A stretch of DNA of 30,592 nt from Bacillota bacterium (GCA_029555925.1 JAKPQU010000201.1:1-30592), one strand, 5' to 3'. Shown: positions 1 to 7,836, numbered from the stretch's first letter. Numbers and translations: made by a program. The notes: generated from the sequence alone by a model not told the origin.

Positions 1-18
1 AAAAAGGGAGGGTCCTAT

Positions 19-546
19 TTGGAATGTTCTGTACATAAACTTGAAACATCAATTAAATGCAGTATCTGCAATACGCCTCTGTGTGAAGAATGCAAGAAAA
101 TAGAAAATGAAAAGATACAGTGTAGCAGATGTTATATAAGACATTCAATGACAGTAAAGCGTAAAAAAGAAGAAGAAACAGTGGTTACCGAGAAGGAAGA
201 GGAAACAGTAAAACCTAAGAAGAAAGAGGAAAAAGGAAGCTCATATAAAACAAGAAAATTACCTGAAGTAGATCCTGAGCGAATTAAATTAATGATAAAA
301 AGTACTCAGGTAAAACAGTTACAGGAAGAAGAAAAAAAAGCAAAAGAACCGGGGGGAGAAGTAAAGACAGAAACAGTAAGAAAATTCTGCAACTGGCATG
401 ATAAAAGAATAGCAGAATATACATGTACAAAATGCCAGAAAACGTTCTGCAGAGATTGTCTGGGCGAAAAAAAACCAAGAGAATGTTACTGTAAAAGTTG
501 CTGGAGCTCTATTAAATATTCCCATCTTTTTAATAAAAAAAGATAA
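19..546 (+). CDS. Tandem B-box-like zinc-finger protein, 175 aa
   Basis: This is a small cysteine-rich cytoplasmic protein with no signal peptide. It has two copies of one metal-binding pattern, C-x2-H ... C-x2-C-x4-C-x2-C ... C-x2-C. The first uses C3, H6, C14, C17, C22, C25, C35 and C38; the second uses C124, H127, C136, C139, C144, C147, C158 and C161. That spacing matches the cross-brace B-box type, which binds two zinc ions. The linker (about residues 45-120) is very rich in Lys and Glu and contains the motif DPERIK..IKS, which recurs at the N-terminus of the HEAT protein at 12875. The start is TTG at 19, chosen because AGGGAGGG lies 6-7 bases upstream and because it keeps the first Cys of finger 1. 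A protein-interaction adaptor is the likely role (inference). No partner gene is adjacent except the phosphoesterase 150 bp downstream. Confidence 0.75.
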   Translation: MECSVHKLETSIKCSICNTPLCEECKKIENEKIQCSRCYIRHSMTVKRKKEEETVVTEKEEETVKPKKKEEKGSSYKTRKLPEVDPERIKLMIKSTQVKQLQEEEKKAKEPGGEVKTETVRKFCNWHDKRIAEYTCTKCQKTFCRDCLGEKKPRECYCKSCWSSIKYSHLFNKKR

Positions 547-696
547 ATTTAGCTGGAATGCCGTCTATTTTACCGATGGGAGCAGGAATAATTAATATTT
601 AAAGGTAAAGGGAAAAAGAGGTTCTATATATAAATATTAATGCTCAATTCAGTAATATAACAAATTAATAATCTAATCTATAAGGAAGGTGGTTTC

Positions 697-2100
697 ATGG
701 CAAAGATTAATTTTTTTGTCTTATTTTTTTTATTCTCTCTTTTATATATTTCATATGGCAGTAATAATTTTTATATAGAACCATATCTTCAAAATGTAAC
801 ACAGACGTCTATTACAGTTCAGTGGTGGACTGATGAAAGTGAAGAAATAAACAGGGTAGAATACGGTAAAGAATTTAAATATTCTTCAGATGCCTCCAAT
901 GATTTCATAGAATCAACAGGTAAATATCTTCACAGGGTAGTTCTGACAGACCTTGAGCCTGACTGTTCATATAATTACAGGGTATGTTCTGGCTCAAAGA
1001 TAAGTAAAGAATATATATTTCATACTGCTGTTAATAGAAATACCCCTTTCACCTTTGCCATGATAGGAGACGGAAGAACCGATAACGATAAAATTATAGC
1101 AAGACACAGACATATATGTGACATGGCTATGAAAGAACATATAAACCTGGCTCTTATAGCAGGTGATGAAGTCTGTACCGGTGAACAACTGCACTGGGAT
1201 CGATACTGGCGACAGATAGTAACGACATCGGATGAAAAGAACGGAGGAATAAATTTTGCCAGTACAATACCTCTTTATCTTGTAGTAGGAAATCATGAAA
1301 TTTATAACGGTGAAAAAACCGACAGGACGGGAAATCTCAAAACAAGTATGGCAAGATTTAAAGCCTATGTGGATAATCCTCCCAATATGAGTAAAAACCC
1401 TGACTGGGAAGAAAGATATTATTCATTTAACTACGGTGTTGCAACCTTTATAGTTCTGGATACTAACAGTACAGGTGCATTGTTCTATAAAAATAATAAA
1501 TACCTGCCTGCCGGAGAAACACCTGACTGGGAACCGGAGAGCGAACAGTATTTATGGATGCTTGAAGAATTAAAAAAAGCTCAGAAGAATTCTGCTTTTA
1601 CCTTTATAGTTATGCATCCGTCTCCATACTGCCGTGGTACACACGGTGATCCGAAACAGGTTCAGAGCGGATGGCATCTGAGAGCACTGGATTGTATCTT
1701 TCATAAATACGGCGTGGATTGTGTTCTTTCATCACATGATCATCTTGTGGAACACTGCCTTACAGGCCCTCAGGGATATGAAGAAAAAATGGATAAACAG
1801 GATCCGAACAATCTGAACTATCTTGTCATAGGAAATTCCGGGGAAGCTTCCAGATATGCCCGGGAAGGATGGGAGCAGTGGATGTCTATAAAAGATGACG
1901 GCAGTCCTCCCTATTTCACGACCTATTTCTACGACTGGCAAGGCAATAACGATAGATGCAGTTTTCTCAGGGTAGTAATTACCGATAAAGGTAACGGTCT
2001 GTGGAATGCAGCTTTTTCCGTTATAAGAGATGACGGAAACATATTTGATGAATTTTATATAGAAAGAGTTGATCCACTCTATAAAGAGAGTAAAAAGTGA
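697..2100 (+). CDS. Secreted purple-acid-phosphatase-like metallophosphoesterase
   Basis: A 467-aa exported protein. Residues 1-21 form a signal peptide (hydrophobic LFFLFSLLYISYG). Residues about 24-112 resemble the fibronectin-III-like N-terminal domain of purple acid phosphatases (IEPYLQNVTQTSITVQWWT, and later DLEPDCSYNYRV). The calcineurin-like domain follows, with its metal ligands in order: GDGR at 124-127, AGD at 155-157, GNHE at 198-201, H307 in VMHPS, and H347/H349 in SSHDH. Together these give a binuclear-metal phosphomonoesterase or diesterase acting outside the cytoplasm; the substrate is unknown. The start ATG is preceded by AAGGAAGGTGG (682-692). The stop TGA is the first unit of a GTGAAAA heptamer tract that fills the 66 bp to the next gene, so co-transcription with the AdoMetDC-like gene is likely. 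Confidence 0.88.
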   Translation: MAKINFFVLFFLFSLLYISYGSNNFYIEPYLQNVTQTSITVQWWTDESEEINRVEYGKEFKYSSDASNDFIESTGKYLHRVVLTDLEPDCSYNYRVCSGSKISKEYIFHTAVNRNTPFTFAMIGDGRTDNDKIIARHRHICDMAMKEHINLALIAGDEVCTGEQLHWDRYWRQIVTTSDEKNGGINFASTIPLYLVVGNHEIYNGEKTDRTGNLKTSMARFKAYVDNPPNMSKNPDWEERYYSFNYGVATFIVLDTNSTGALFYKNNKYLPAGETPDWEPESEQYLWMLEELKKAQKNSAFTFIVMHPSPYCRGTHGDPKQVQSGWHLRALDCIFHKYGVDCVLSSHDHLVEHCLTGPQGYEEKMDKQDPNNLNYLVIGNSGEASRYAREGWEQWMSIKDDGSPPYFTTYFYDWQGNNDRCSFLRVVITDKGNGLWNAAFSVIRDDGNIFDEFYIERVDPLYKESKK

Positions 2101-2150
2101 AAAAAGTGAAAAACAAAAGAGTGAAGAATGAGAAGTGAAGAGTAAATAAA
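2098..2150 (+). repeat. GTGANNN heptamer tract (degenerate)
   Basis: Units such as GTGAAAA, GTGAAGA and GTGAAGA follow the stop codon of the phosphoesterase gene, with the first TGA serving as that stop. The tract reads in the direction of transcription and ends just before the AAGGAAG Shine-Dalgarno (2153-2159) of the next gene. Confidence 0.7.
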
Positions 2151-2166
2151 GAAAGGAAGAAATATA

Positions 2167-3390
2167 GTGACTTTTACCGGCCCTGAAAGCTTCGAACCGG
2201 CACCTACCGCAACTATTATACATGCCTATAACAGTGACGGTATTGCCCTCGTAACACTGAGTGATGAAGAAATATGGGATGTAGTCAAAGCATCGGGAGC
2301 AAACCTTATAGGTAAACCCAATATGCATCCCAGGGTCAGTGTAATGAACAGATATATACCGGAACGAAACCTAGAAATAAGTCAGGTTGAACAATCACTT
2401 GCAATTGAGGAATCCCATGCAAGTTATTTCTGGGAAAAACAGGTTATAGGGAAAAGCTCCTTTGAATCAGTATGTATAGAAGTCAATACATGCGGAGATT
2501 CTTTAAGTCCGAAAGTATTCGGAACTTTTCTGGATTGCTGTGATTATCCCGAACTTGTATCCTTTGTGTATTACGCTCCCACACCTGTATTAAAAGGCTT
2601 CAAGATTGACAACAAAACATCACTTGTAAAAAACTGTTTCTCTGAACCTGTAGATTGTTTTTCCAGGTATGTTATTGACTGCAATACGGCAATAAACATA
2701 CCGAGTGGCAAAATGTTTATTGCCAATCTTTATAGAAAAGACATATCTGCCCTGATAGAGAATTTAAGATATGATGTATGTAAAAGATATTCAAGCTATG
2801 AATTGAAACTCGGCAGGATAGATAGAAAGTTAAAACTCAGGGTCAATTCACAGCAGGAAGAATATCTTGGATGTGCCTTTTACAACTGTAATTCCGATTT
2901 TGTCTCATCCCTTTGTAACAGCAAAATCAGGGAAGAAATGGCTCTTTACCAGTTAGAAGATTGTTTTGATGATGTCATTCTAACGACTGATACAGCCTTC
3001 GCTTTCGATCATGATTTCCATCCTTCAGGATATACAGGTGTATGGTTAACAGGAGGAACAGGGTATATTGCATTACATGTCACTCCTAATCAAATAGGAC
3101 AGACAAAAAATTTCGTACAGCTCTGTGCCTATATCCATCCCAGTATGTGGGAATTTAACAGGGAAGCACTGGCAGAGGTTATGTGGCCTCTGCTAAAATT
3201 ATTTCATCCTGAAAAAGCTGAAATTCACTACCGCATTTCTTCCAGTATTCTTGCAGGTAGTAAAGATTTGCAGGAAAAATTTACCGAAAAAAAACTGGCA
3301 GGCCTGGGATATACAAAGAAAAAAATAGCTTCTTTTTATGACGATTATTTCGGACGGGCTTTTTATCATTTAAATATAGAAAAGAAGTGA
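2167..3390 (+). CDS. Two-domain (eukaryotic-type) S-adenosylmethionine decarboxylase homologue
   Basis: A 407-aa cytoplasmic protein that I align by eye to eukaryotic AdoMet decarboxylase, the pyruvoyl enzyme supplying decarboxylated AdoMet for spermidine synthesis. F3, G5 and E7 match human F7, G9 and E11. E82-S83 match the self-cleavage pair E67/S68, whose Ser becomes the pyruvoyl group. C109 in NTCGD matches catalytic C82. F284-x-P-S-G-Y-T290 matches F223-x-P-C-G-Y-S229 (adenine stacking and processing residues). H304 in LHVTP matches H243 at exactly the same 14-residue spacing. The N-terminal half also shows the bacterial SpeH signature ESH ... TCGD. Differences are E8 to T4, E247 to N308, a conservative S229 to T, and a 12-residue longer gap from the pyruvoyl Ser to the Cys. 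The start is GTG with AAGGAAG 7 bases upstream, supported by the matching N-terminal F-x-G-x-E. No speE-like aminopropyltransferase is in the window. The substrate may be AdoMet or, if diverged, another amino acid. Confidence 0.78.
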   Translation: MTFTGPESFEPAPTATIIHAYNSDGIALVTLSDEEIWDVVKASGANLIGKPNMHPRVSVMNRYIPERNLEISQVEQSLAIEESHASYFWEKQVIGKSSFESVCIEVNTCGDSLSPKVFGTFLDCCDYPELVSFVYYAPTPVLKGFKIDNKTSLVKNCFSEPVDCFSRYVIDCNTAINIPSGKMFIANLYRKDISALIENLRYDVCKRYSSYELKLGRIDRKLKLRVNSQQEEYLGCAFYNCNSDFVSSLCNSKIREEMALYQLEDCFDDVILTTDTAFAFDHDFHPSGYTGVWLTGGTGYIALHVTPNQIGQTKNFVQLCAYIHPSMWEFNREALAEVMWPLLKLFHPEKAEIHYRISSSILAGSKDLQEKFTEKKLAGLGYTKKKIASFYDDYFGRAFYHLNIEKK

Positions 3391-3440
3391 AAAAATTATG
3401 AGAATTGCGAAGGGTGAAGAGTGAAGGGTGAAGAGAGGAA
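3387..3440 (+). repeat. GTGANNN heptamer tract after AdoMetDC-like gene
   Basis: Starting with the TGA stop codon of the upstream gene, units such as GTGAAGA and GTGAAGG run in the direction of transcription and lead directly into the 52-bp tandem duplication. Confidence 0.6.
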
Positions 3441-3532
3441 AACCTTCTCACTCTTCGTTGTGATTATTCGGCCATGGTTGTGAAGAGAGGAAAACCTTCT
3501 CACTCTTCGTTGTGATTATCCGGCCATGGTTG
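3429..3532. repeat. 52-bp tandem direct repeat, two copies
   Basis: Positions 3429-3480 and 3481-3532 are identical except for T at 3468 versus C at 3520. Each unit contains GAAGAG, CTCACTCTTC and CGGCCATGG. CTCACTCTTC is complementary to the preceding GAAGAGTGA heptamers, so the stretch can fold. It lies between two convergent genes, where a transcription terminator would be expected. Confidence 0.9.
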
Positions 3533-3558
3533 TTATAAAAAAACACTATCGTCAAAAA

Positions 3559-4539
3559 TCAGCTCTGACTGTTTCTGAATAAATCCAGAAAACGATCTTC
3601 ATACTCATTGAATAAATTCCATCTATCAAGTTCTTCTTTCAATTTATGGGCAAGAGTCCTGTCTGATTGCGCTTTCTTAAATAAATCCTCAATATCCTGA
3701 ATTACAGAATGAGGGATAACATGTTCATCTTCTGTTATCTTAAGCTCATCTTCTGTTGTTTTAAACTCATCTTCATGAGATTTAAGTTCATCTTCATGGA
3801 TATCCCCATGTTCTCCTTCTGCCATGGTCATCTTCTTTAGATGTTCTTCAAGCACTGCAAAGGTTTCCTCGGATTTTTTCACGGCATACTCATATTCTAC
3901 AAAATCAAGCTTAAAACCGAGAAGTTTCTGCCATATTTTAGTAATAGCCATAGAAGCTTTCGGGTTAGGGAAATTTATTGAATAAATAGGTATGGTAGCA
4001 AGAAAGCATGCCCCATCTATATCTTTCAAAGACGAAAATCCGAGAATCGTGCCATTAAGCCCTGCCACCTGCCCCTGTGTCAATATATTAATATCATATT
4101 CTAAAAGCCTGTCCCTGAGACCTGTTCTGTTTGCCACCACATAAATCTTTGATTCTTCCCTGTAATGCATATGACGGACAAAAGCTGCACCGGTATAAAT
4201 AGTATTTACACCAATAATATCTGTAAGTACAAATAAATCTTCCATAACCTTTAAAGCAACCTGTCCTGAAAATTGATCTTCTGCTTCACAGATAATGAAA
4301 TCATAGTCTTTTGAATAAAAAAAATAGACCTTTGGTAATTTCGGGAAGGAGCCTATACCCTGTACCACGACAACTGAATTTACCAGTGTTAAATCATCTA
4401 TTTCTATTTCGGCAAACAGTTCAAAATTAAGCTGTCTTCTTATATAATCAACTGACTGTGTGGCCACTGCTCCCATGCCAGGCCATCCGGCAAGCATAAC
4501 AGAGGCATGAAAATCAGGATTTATATGATATTTAATCAT
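3559..4539 (-). CDS. PAC2-family protein with acidic repeat tail
   Basis: A 326-aa cytoplasmic protein. Residues about 12-220 match the PAC2 fold (archaeal/bacterial relatives of the proteasome assembly chaperone 2), with the typical LAGWPGMGAVA near residue 17, an acidic E-A-E-D-Q segment near 85 and the Y-TGAAF segment near 115. Family members are mostly annotated as ATP-grasp-like or unknown, so no reaction is assigned. Residues 248-273 are an acidic heptad repeat (HEDELKS, HEDEFKT, TEDELKI, TEDEHVI), encoded by 21-bp DNA repeats and followed by a helical tail rich in charged residues. The ATG at 4539 has GGGAGG about 8 bases upstream. A sigma-70-type promoter lies at 4575-4604. The gene is monocistronic and convergent with the AdoMetDC-like gene. 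Confidence 0.82.
   Translation of the reverse strand: MIKYHINPDFHASVMLAGWPGMGAVATQSVDYIRRQLNFELFAEIEIDDLTLVNSVVVVQGIGSFPKLPKVYFFYSKDYDFIICEAEDQFSGQVALKVMEDLFVLTDIIGVNTIYTGAAFVRHMHYREESKIYVVANRTGLRDRLLEYDINILTQGQVAGLNGTILGFSSLKDIDGACFLATIPIYSINFPNPKASMAITKIWQKLLGFKLDFVEYEYAVKKSEETFAVLEEHLKKMTMAEGEHGDIHEDELKSHEDEFKTTEDELKITEDEHVIPHSVIQDIEDLFKKAQSDRTLAHKLKEELDRWNLFNEYEDRFLDLFRNSQS
3725..3798 (-). repeat. 21-bp coding minisatellite in PAC2 gene
   Basis: Successive 21-bp units beginning TCATCTTC on the + strand (near 3725, 3746, 3767 and 3788) encode the acidic seven-residue repeat of the PAC2-family protein. Unit length is a multiple of three, so gain or loss of a unit keeps the reading frame. 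Confidence 0.8.
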
Positions 4540-4574
4540 TCAGTACCTCCCGAACATGTATTTTCAGTAAGAAT

Positions 4575-4604
4575 ATTATAACATAATTCTACCGGTAAGA
4601 GCAA
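4575..4604 (-). promoter_or_regulatory. Candidate sigma-70 promoter for PAC2 gene
   Basis: Reading the minus strand, TTGCTC (4599-4604) and TATAAT (4575-4580) are separated by 18 bp. The predicted transcript starts about 30 bases before the ATG. Confidence 0.5.
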
Positions 4605-4605
4605 A

Positions 4606-4682
4606 TGAGTGAGAGTGAAAAGTGAAAAGTGAAAAGTGAAAAAAACGGGATTTTACTTACTTTTCACTATTCACTTTTCACT
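4606..4682. repeat. GTGAAAA inverted heptamer element (copy A)
   Basis: Four GTGAAAA units on the + strand are followed, after a short spacer containing ACGGG and TTACTTAC, by inverted units TTTTCAC. The 54-base core 4629-4682 recurs at 17661-17714 with three differences. It begins 4 bases after the stop of the ABC permease gene (minus strand), where it can fold into a long hairpin and may act as a terminator or 3' end stabiliser. Confidence 0.85.
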
Positions 4683-4685
4683 GTT

Positions 4686-6704
4686 TTACAGGTTAAGTTC
4701 TTCCTGTAACTTATTTTTAATACTGCTCCAGAGTTTAAAAGCCACAAATAATAAAAGTAACAGGATAAGAATAAAATTAACAGGGTTCAAAGTAACAGGA
4801 TTTGAAGCAGGAGCTGCCGTGGAAAGGGTTAAAAAAGGCGCATAGGCAAACCCCATTACAGGCCCTTTTAAATGAAAGAAAAAGAATCGCTCTACTATAA
4901 TAAGAATATAATAAAACACAGGCAATACCAGTAATAAAACAGCAATCCTTCCTATTGTTTTTCCCTGTGATACATGTGCGGAAGAAGAGGTTATGGAATT
5001 ATACTGGCCTAAAAGACCGGCACAGATTACTATAGAAACGCAAAAAACATAAAAGCCGCAGGCTCCGGAATAGGTAATTATTCCTTTATAGATCCAGAAA
5101 TATAAAGCAAGGAAGCCTGTGGTCATCTGCAGTAATGGTATAAAAAGGGCACCCATAAGTTTCCCGATTATAATATCAGAAGGTTTGAGCTGTGTAAGCA
5201 TAAGTAAATCCCAGGTAAATTTATTTTTTTCAGTATTGTAAGTGGCACATAGAAAAGAAGAAGATCGAAATGCAAGATATACAATTAGAAGAAAAAGACC
5301 AAGATAAAAACCTGCAAAAAGAACATTACGATCTTCTGCAAGTACATTATAATCGACTGACATCACAGGGTTTTGAAGGTTTTGATTATTTCCTGTAACC
5401 GTCCCCCATGGTATGGAGCAATTATTTGATGTATTATGTGCCTGCAATACCGTATTACTGCTTTGATTATTATATGTTTCGTTGTGAGTATCAGCAGTTA
5501 CAGAAAGATATGGTAAAGGAAGAGCAATAGCTTCATATAAGATTACACGAAGACATCCGCTCTCTTTATGACCGGGAAGGTTAAAAACTTCTCCAATGTT
5601 ATTTCTCACAGTTATGCCGGTATTATCGGAAGGAAAACTCGGAATACTGTCATATTCGGTCATATCATTAACACGTGTTTCTACAGATGTTACCATAGTA
5701 TGATTATGTCTGATACCAAAATTAAAGGCTTTAACTCCGCTGCTCACACAATAAAAGTAAGGAGCAAGAAGAAGAATTACAAATACTAAAACTCCCGGGA
5801 TAAATCCTGCCAGATCCTTTTTGTAAGAAGCTATTTCTTTCAGGAAAAGGGGGTTTTTAAAAATGAAGATAACATCTGAAATCCTGTCGGAAACACTTCC
5901 TGATGTAAAGAAATCGAAACTTTTATTCCTACCATTCCGGGAAATTCTTTCATCTTTCTCAAGTAATGCAGCTGAAAGATAGACAGAACACATACAGAAA
6001 AGAGGAACTATAAAGGGATATATACAAATAACATATCTCCAGAGACTCTGTTTAAGAGCACCTGGCATAAGAAGAACGAACATCGGAACAAAAGGATTGA
6101 GATTTGAAAAAAACGGAACTGTAACAGGTCTTGCCAGTATGGCAGCTATAAGAGAGTCTAAAAGAGGGGTTATTGCAAGCCATACAAACCTTAACACCCA
6201 GGACATTACTATGGCTGAAGATACAGTGGAAGAATAAGCGGAAAGAAGTACAAGTCCGCATATCATAGTAAGACCTGAAGAGATGGAAATAAATATTACA
6301 AGAAAAGGAGTCGAAAAATTTGTTCCTGAAAAACTCCATCCGAGTAAAAGCAAAAATGGCGAAGTTACCAGGATAATCTTTGCCACGTCAAGTAAGTCAG
6401 GAAGGATTTTTCCTGTAATAATACCTGTAGGCCCCATTGATGTAAGTCGGAGACCGTCAAGGGTTTTCTTTTCTCTTTCTCCTGCTATGGCAGTAGTCGC
6501 AAATCTTCCGGGAATCGTAACAACAAGCAAGACCTGAAGAAAACATGCTATGGTAAACAGTGTGCATGGACACAGGTCAGATATAGTTCTGAAAAATAAA
6601 AGAGCGATAAACGGCACTGCCACACAGAACCATTTCAAAGGCTCATTATACTCCATCCTTTTTCTTACACAGGAATAAATAAAAAATAGAGGATGATTAT
6701 TCAT
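4686..6704 (-). CDS. ABC-2 type permease with duplicated membrane domain
   Basis: A 672-aa integral membrane protein that pairs with the ABC ATPase encoded just upstream. It contains two sets of roughly six hydrophobic segments. Each half carries the ABC-2 coupling signature: AGEREKKTLDGLRLTS ... GKI near residue 75-100 and NTEKNKFTWDLLMLTQ ... GKL near 489-510. The central region (about 330-450) is polar and probably extracytoplasmic, rich in Asn, Ser and Thr. Fused or duplicated ABC-2 permeases usually export or move lipids or peptides; the substrate is unknown. The start at 6704 is preferred over an in-frame ATG at 6764 because AAAAGGAG lies 8 bases upstream and the overlap with the ATPase gene is then only 8 bp (6697-6704), which implies translational coupling. 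Confidence 0.85.
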   Translation of the reverse strand: MNNHPLFFIYSCVRKRMEYNEPLKWFCVAVPFIALLFFRTISDLCPCTLFTIACFLQVLLVVTIPGRFATTAIAGEREKKTLDGLRLTSMGPTGIITGKILPDLLDVAKIILVTSPFLLLLGWSFSGTNFSTPFLVIFISISSGLTMICGLVLLSAYSSTVSSAIVMSWVLRFVWLAITPLLDSLIAAILARPVTVPFFSNLNPFVPMFVLLMPGALKQSLWRYVICIYPFIVPLFCMCSVYLSAALLEKDERISRNGRNKSFDFFTSGSVSDRISDVIFIFKNPLFLKEIASYKKDLAGFIPGVLVFVILLLAPYFYCVSSGVKAFNFGIRHNHTMVTSVETRVNDMTEYDSIPSFPSDNTGITVRNNIGEVFNLPGHKESGCLRVILYEAIALPLPYLSVTADTHNETYNNQSSNTVLQAHNTSNNCSIPWGTVTGNNQNLQNPVMSVDYNVLAEDRNVLFAGFYLGLFLLIVYLAFRSSSFLCATYNTEKNKFTWDLLMLTQLKPSDIIIGKLMGALFIPLLQMTTGFLALYFWIYKGIITYSGACGFYVFCVSIVICAGLLGQYNSITSSSAHVSQGKTIGRIAVLLLVLPVFYYILIIVERFFFFHLKGPVMGFAYAPFLTLSTAAPASNPVTLNPVNFILILLLLLFVAFKLWSSIKNKLQEELNL

Positions 6705-7692
6705 TATGTTCACTCCTTTTTGATGTAATATCAAGATAGGCATGTTCAAGGGTTTTATCTTCAATTACTACAGTTAAAACAGGTATTTCCGACATTACCA
6801 GATTTCTGGTCAGTTCGGCCAGCCTGGCTCTTTCTTCTCTGAATTCAAATACTATATCAGGGCCGTCCCACATGGTATTGGATACTTCAGCCATGGATTT
6901 CAAAAGTGATATAGCCTCTTCTCCCCTGTCATTTACCCTCAATCTTACCTTTATGAATTCATCCCTTGAGAGCAAATTCTCCGTTTTATCCACACAGACA
7001 AGTTTCCCTTTCTGCATGATACCTATACGGTCACAAATATCACTGAGATCACTCAGCACATGTGAAGAAATAAGTATTGTTACACCTCTTCTTCTCAGGG
7101 ATTTCAATATTTCCCTTAGTTCAAGCCTGGCAAGCGGATCGAGTCCGCTTGCCGGTTCATCAAGCAGGAGCAATCTGGGTCTGTGAAGCAATGCCCTTGC
7201 CAGGGCAAGTCTCTGTTTCATACCGCGGGAAAGCCCGTCTACCGGCTTATCGGCAAGTTCTGTAATACCAACTATTTCCATTGTTTCTTCAATGAGATAT
7301 CTGTAAAGCTCTTTTTCCATCCCATAGGCTCTTACAAAAAATTCCAGATATTCACAGACAAGAAGCTCGTCATAAACACCCAGTACATCAGGAGTATAAC
7401 CTATAATCTTTCTGACAGACCTTCTGTCATAAAGAGGAATACCGTCTATCATGGCAGAGCCGTCATCTGGATTTAAAAGAGTGGCAAGAATTTTTAACAG
7501 AGTTGTTTTTCCTGCGCCGTTAGGCCCGACAAGTCCGAATATTTCTCCCCTGTTTAAAGTAAAACTTACATTATCCACTGCCTTTACAGTAAAATAACTT
7601 TTTAAAATATTACAGGCTTCAAGGATAAAAGACTGAGGCGCGTTATAGCAAACCTGTATACCTTCTTTCTTCAGAGCCAGCTCGTTTTCCAT
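6697..7692 (-). CDS. ABC transporter ATP-binding protein
   Basis: A 331-aa ATPase subunit of an ABC-2 exporter, located on the cytoplasmic face. Walker A is GPNGAGKTT (56-64), the signature loop is LSRGMKQ (154-160, the R variant typical of ABC-2/CcmA-type ATPases), Walker B is LLLLDEP (174-180) and the switch histidine is H211. Residues about 235-331 form the C-terminal extension common in DrrA/YhaQ-type exporters. It overlaps the permease gene by 8 bp, so the two form one operon. The ATG has AGAGG about 8 bases upstream. A leader hairpin (7711-7741) and a strong sigma-70-like promoter (7810-7836) lie upstream. Confidence 0.93.
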   Translation of the reverse strand: MENELALKKEGIQVCYNAPQSFILEACNILKSYFTVKAVDNVSFTLNRGEIFGLVGPNGAGKTTLLKILATLLNPDDGSAMIDGIPLYDRRSVRKIIGYTPDVLGVYDELLVCEYLEFFVRAYGMEKELYRYLIEETMEIVGITELADKPVDGLSRGMKQRLALARALLHRPRLLLLDEPASGLDPLARLELREILKSLRRRGVTILISSHVLSDLSDICDRIGIMQKGKLVCVDKTENLLSRDEFIKVRLRVNDRGEEAISLLKSMAEVSNTMWDGPDIVFEFREERARLAELTRNLVMSEIPVLTVVIEDKTLEHAYLDITSKRSEHNE

Positions 7693-7710
7693 AGTTTTTA
7701 CCTCTTTCCA

Positions 7711-7741
7711 GGAAAAATCGGACAGGTTTTACCTGTTTTCC
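7711..7741 (-). promoter_or_regulatory. Leader hairpin upstream of ABC ATPase gene
   Basis: A bulged stem pairs GGAAAA with TTTTCC on the outside and ACAGGT (7722-7727) with ACCTGT (7731-7736) on the inside. It sits just upstream of the Shine-Dalgarno. It could influence translation, but no known riboswitch is recognised. Confidence 0.35.
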
Positions 7742-7788
7742 ATTATAGTCGCTATGAATGGAAATCTCATCCATAAATAATAAATAAA

Positions 7789-7836
7789 TACTTCAAGTAC
7801 TAAATTAATATTATAATATATTTTGTATTTTGTCAA
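7789..7836 (-). promoter_or_regulatory. Candidate promoter and palindrome for ABC operon
   Basis: On the minus strand TTGACA (7831-7836) is followed by TATAAT (7810-7815, 15-bp spacer) or TAATAT (17-bp spacer). Both hexamers are consensus. The perfect 11-bp palindrome TACTTCAAGTA (7789-7799) lies at or just after the expected start site, a suitable place for an operator. Confidence 0.55.

Noticed and set aside
1732..2328. 198-codon minus-strand frame across the phosphoesterase end
   Set aside because: It runs antisense through the conserved metal motifs of the real gene and across the repeat; composition is not protein-like.
2167..3390. Eukaryotic contamination as source of the AdoMetDC-like gene
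   Set aside because: The gene has a Shine-Dalgarno and GTG start, no introns, sits 66 bp from a bacterial secreted enzyme gene, and shares the same heptamer repeats.
3429..3532. 52-bp repeat as CRISPR or attachment site
   Set aside because: Only two copies, directly adjoining, with no unique spacer and no integrase nearby.
4636..4845. 69-codon frame on the + strand
   Set aside because: It is a shadow of the heptamer element and the permease gene, with no Shine-Dalgarno and no protein pattern.
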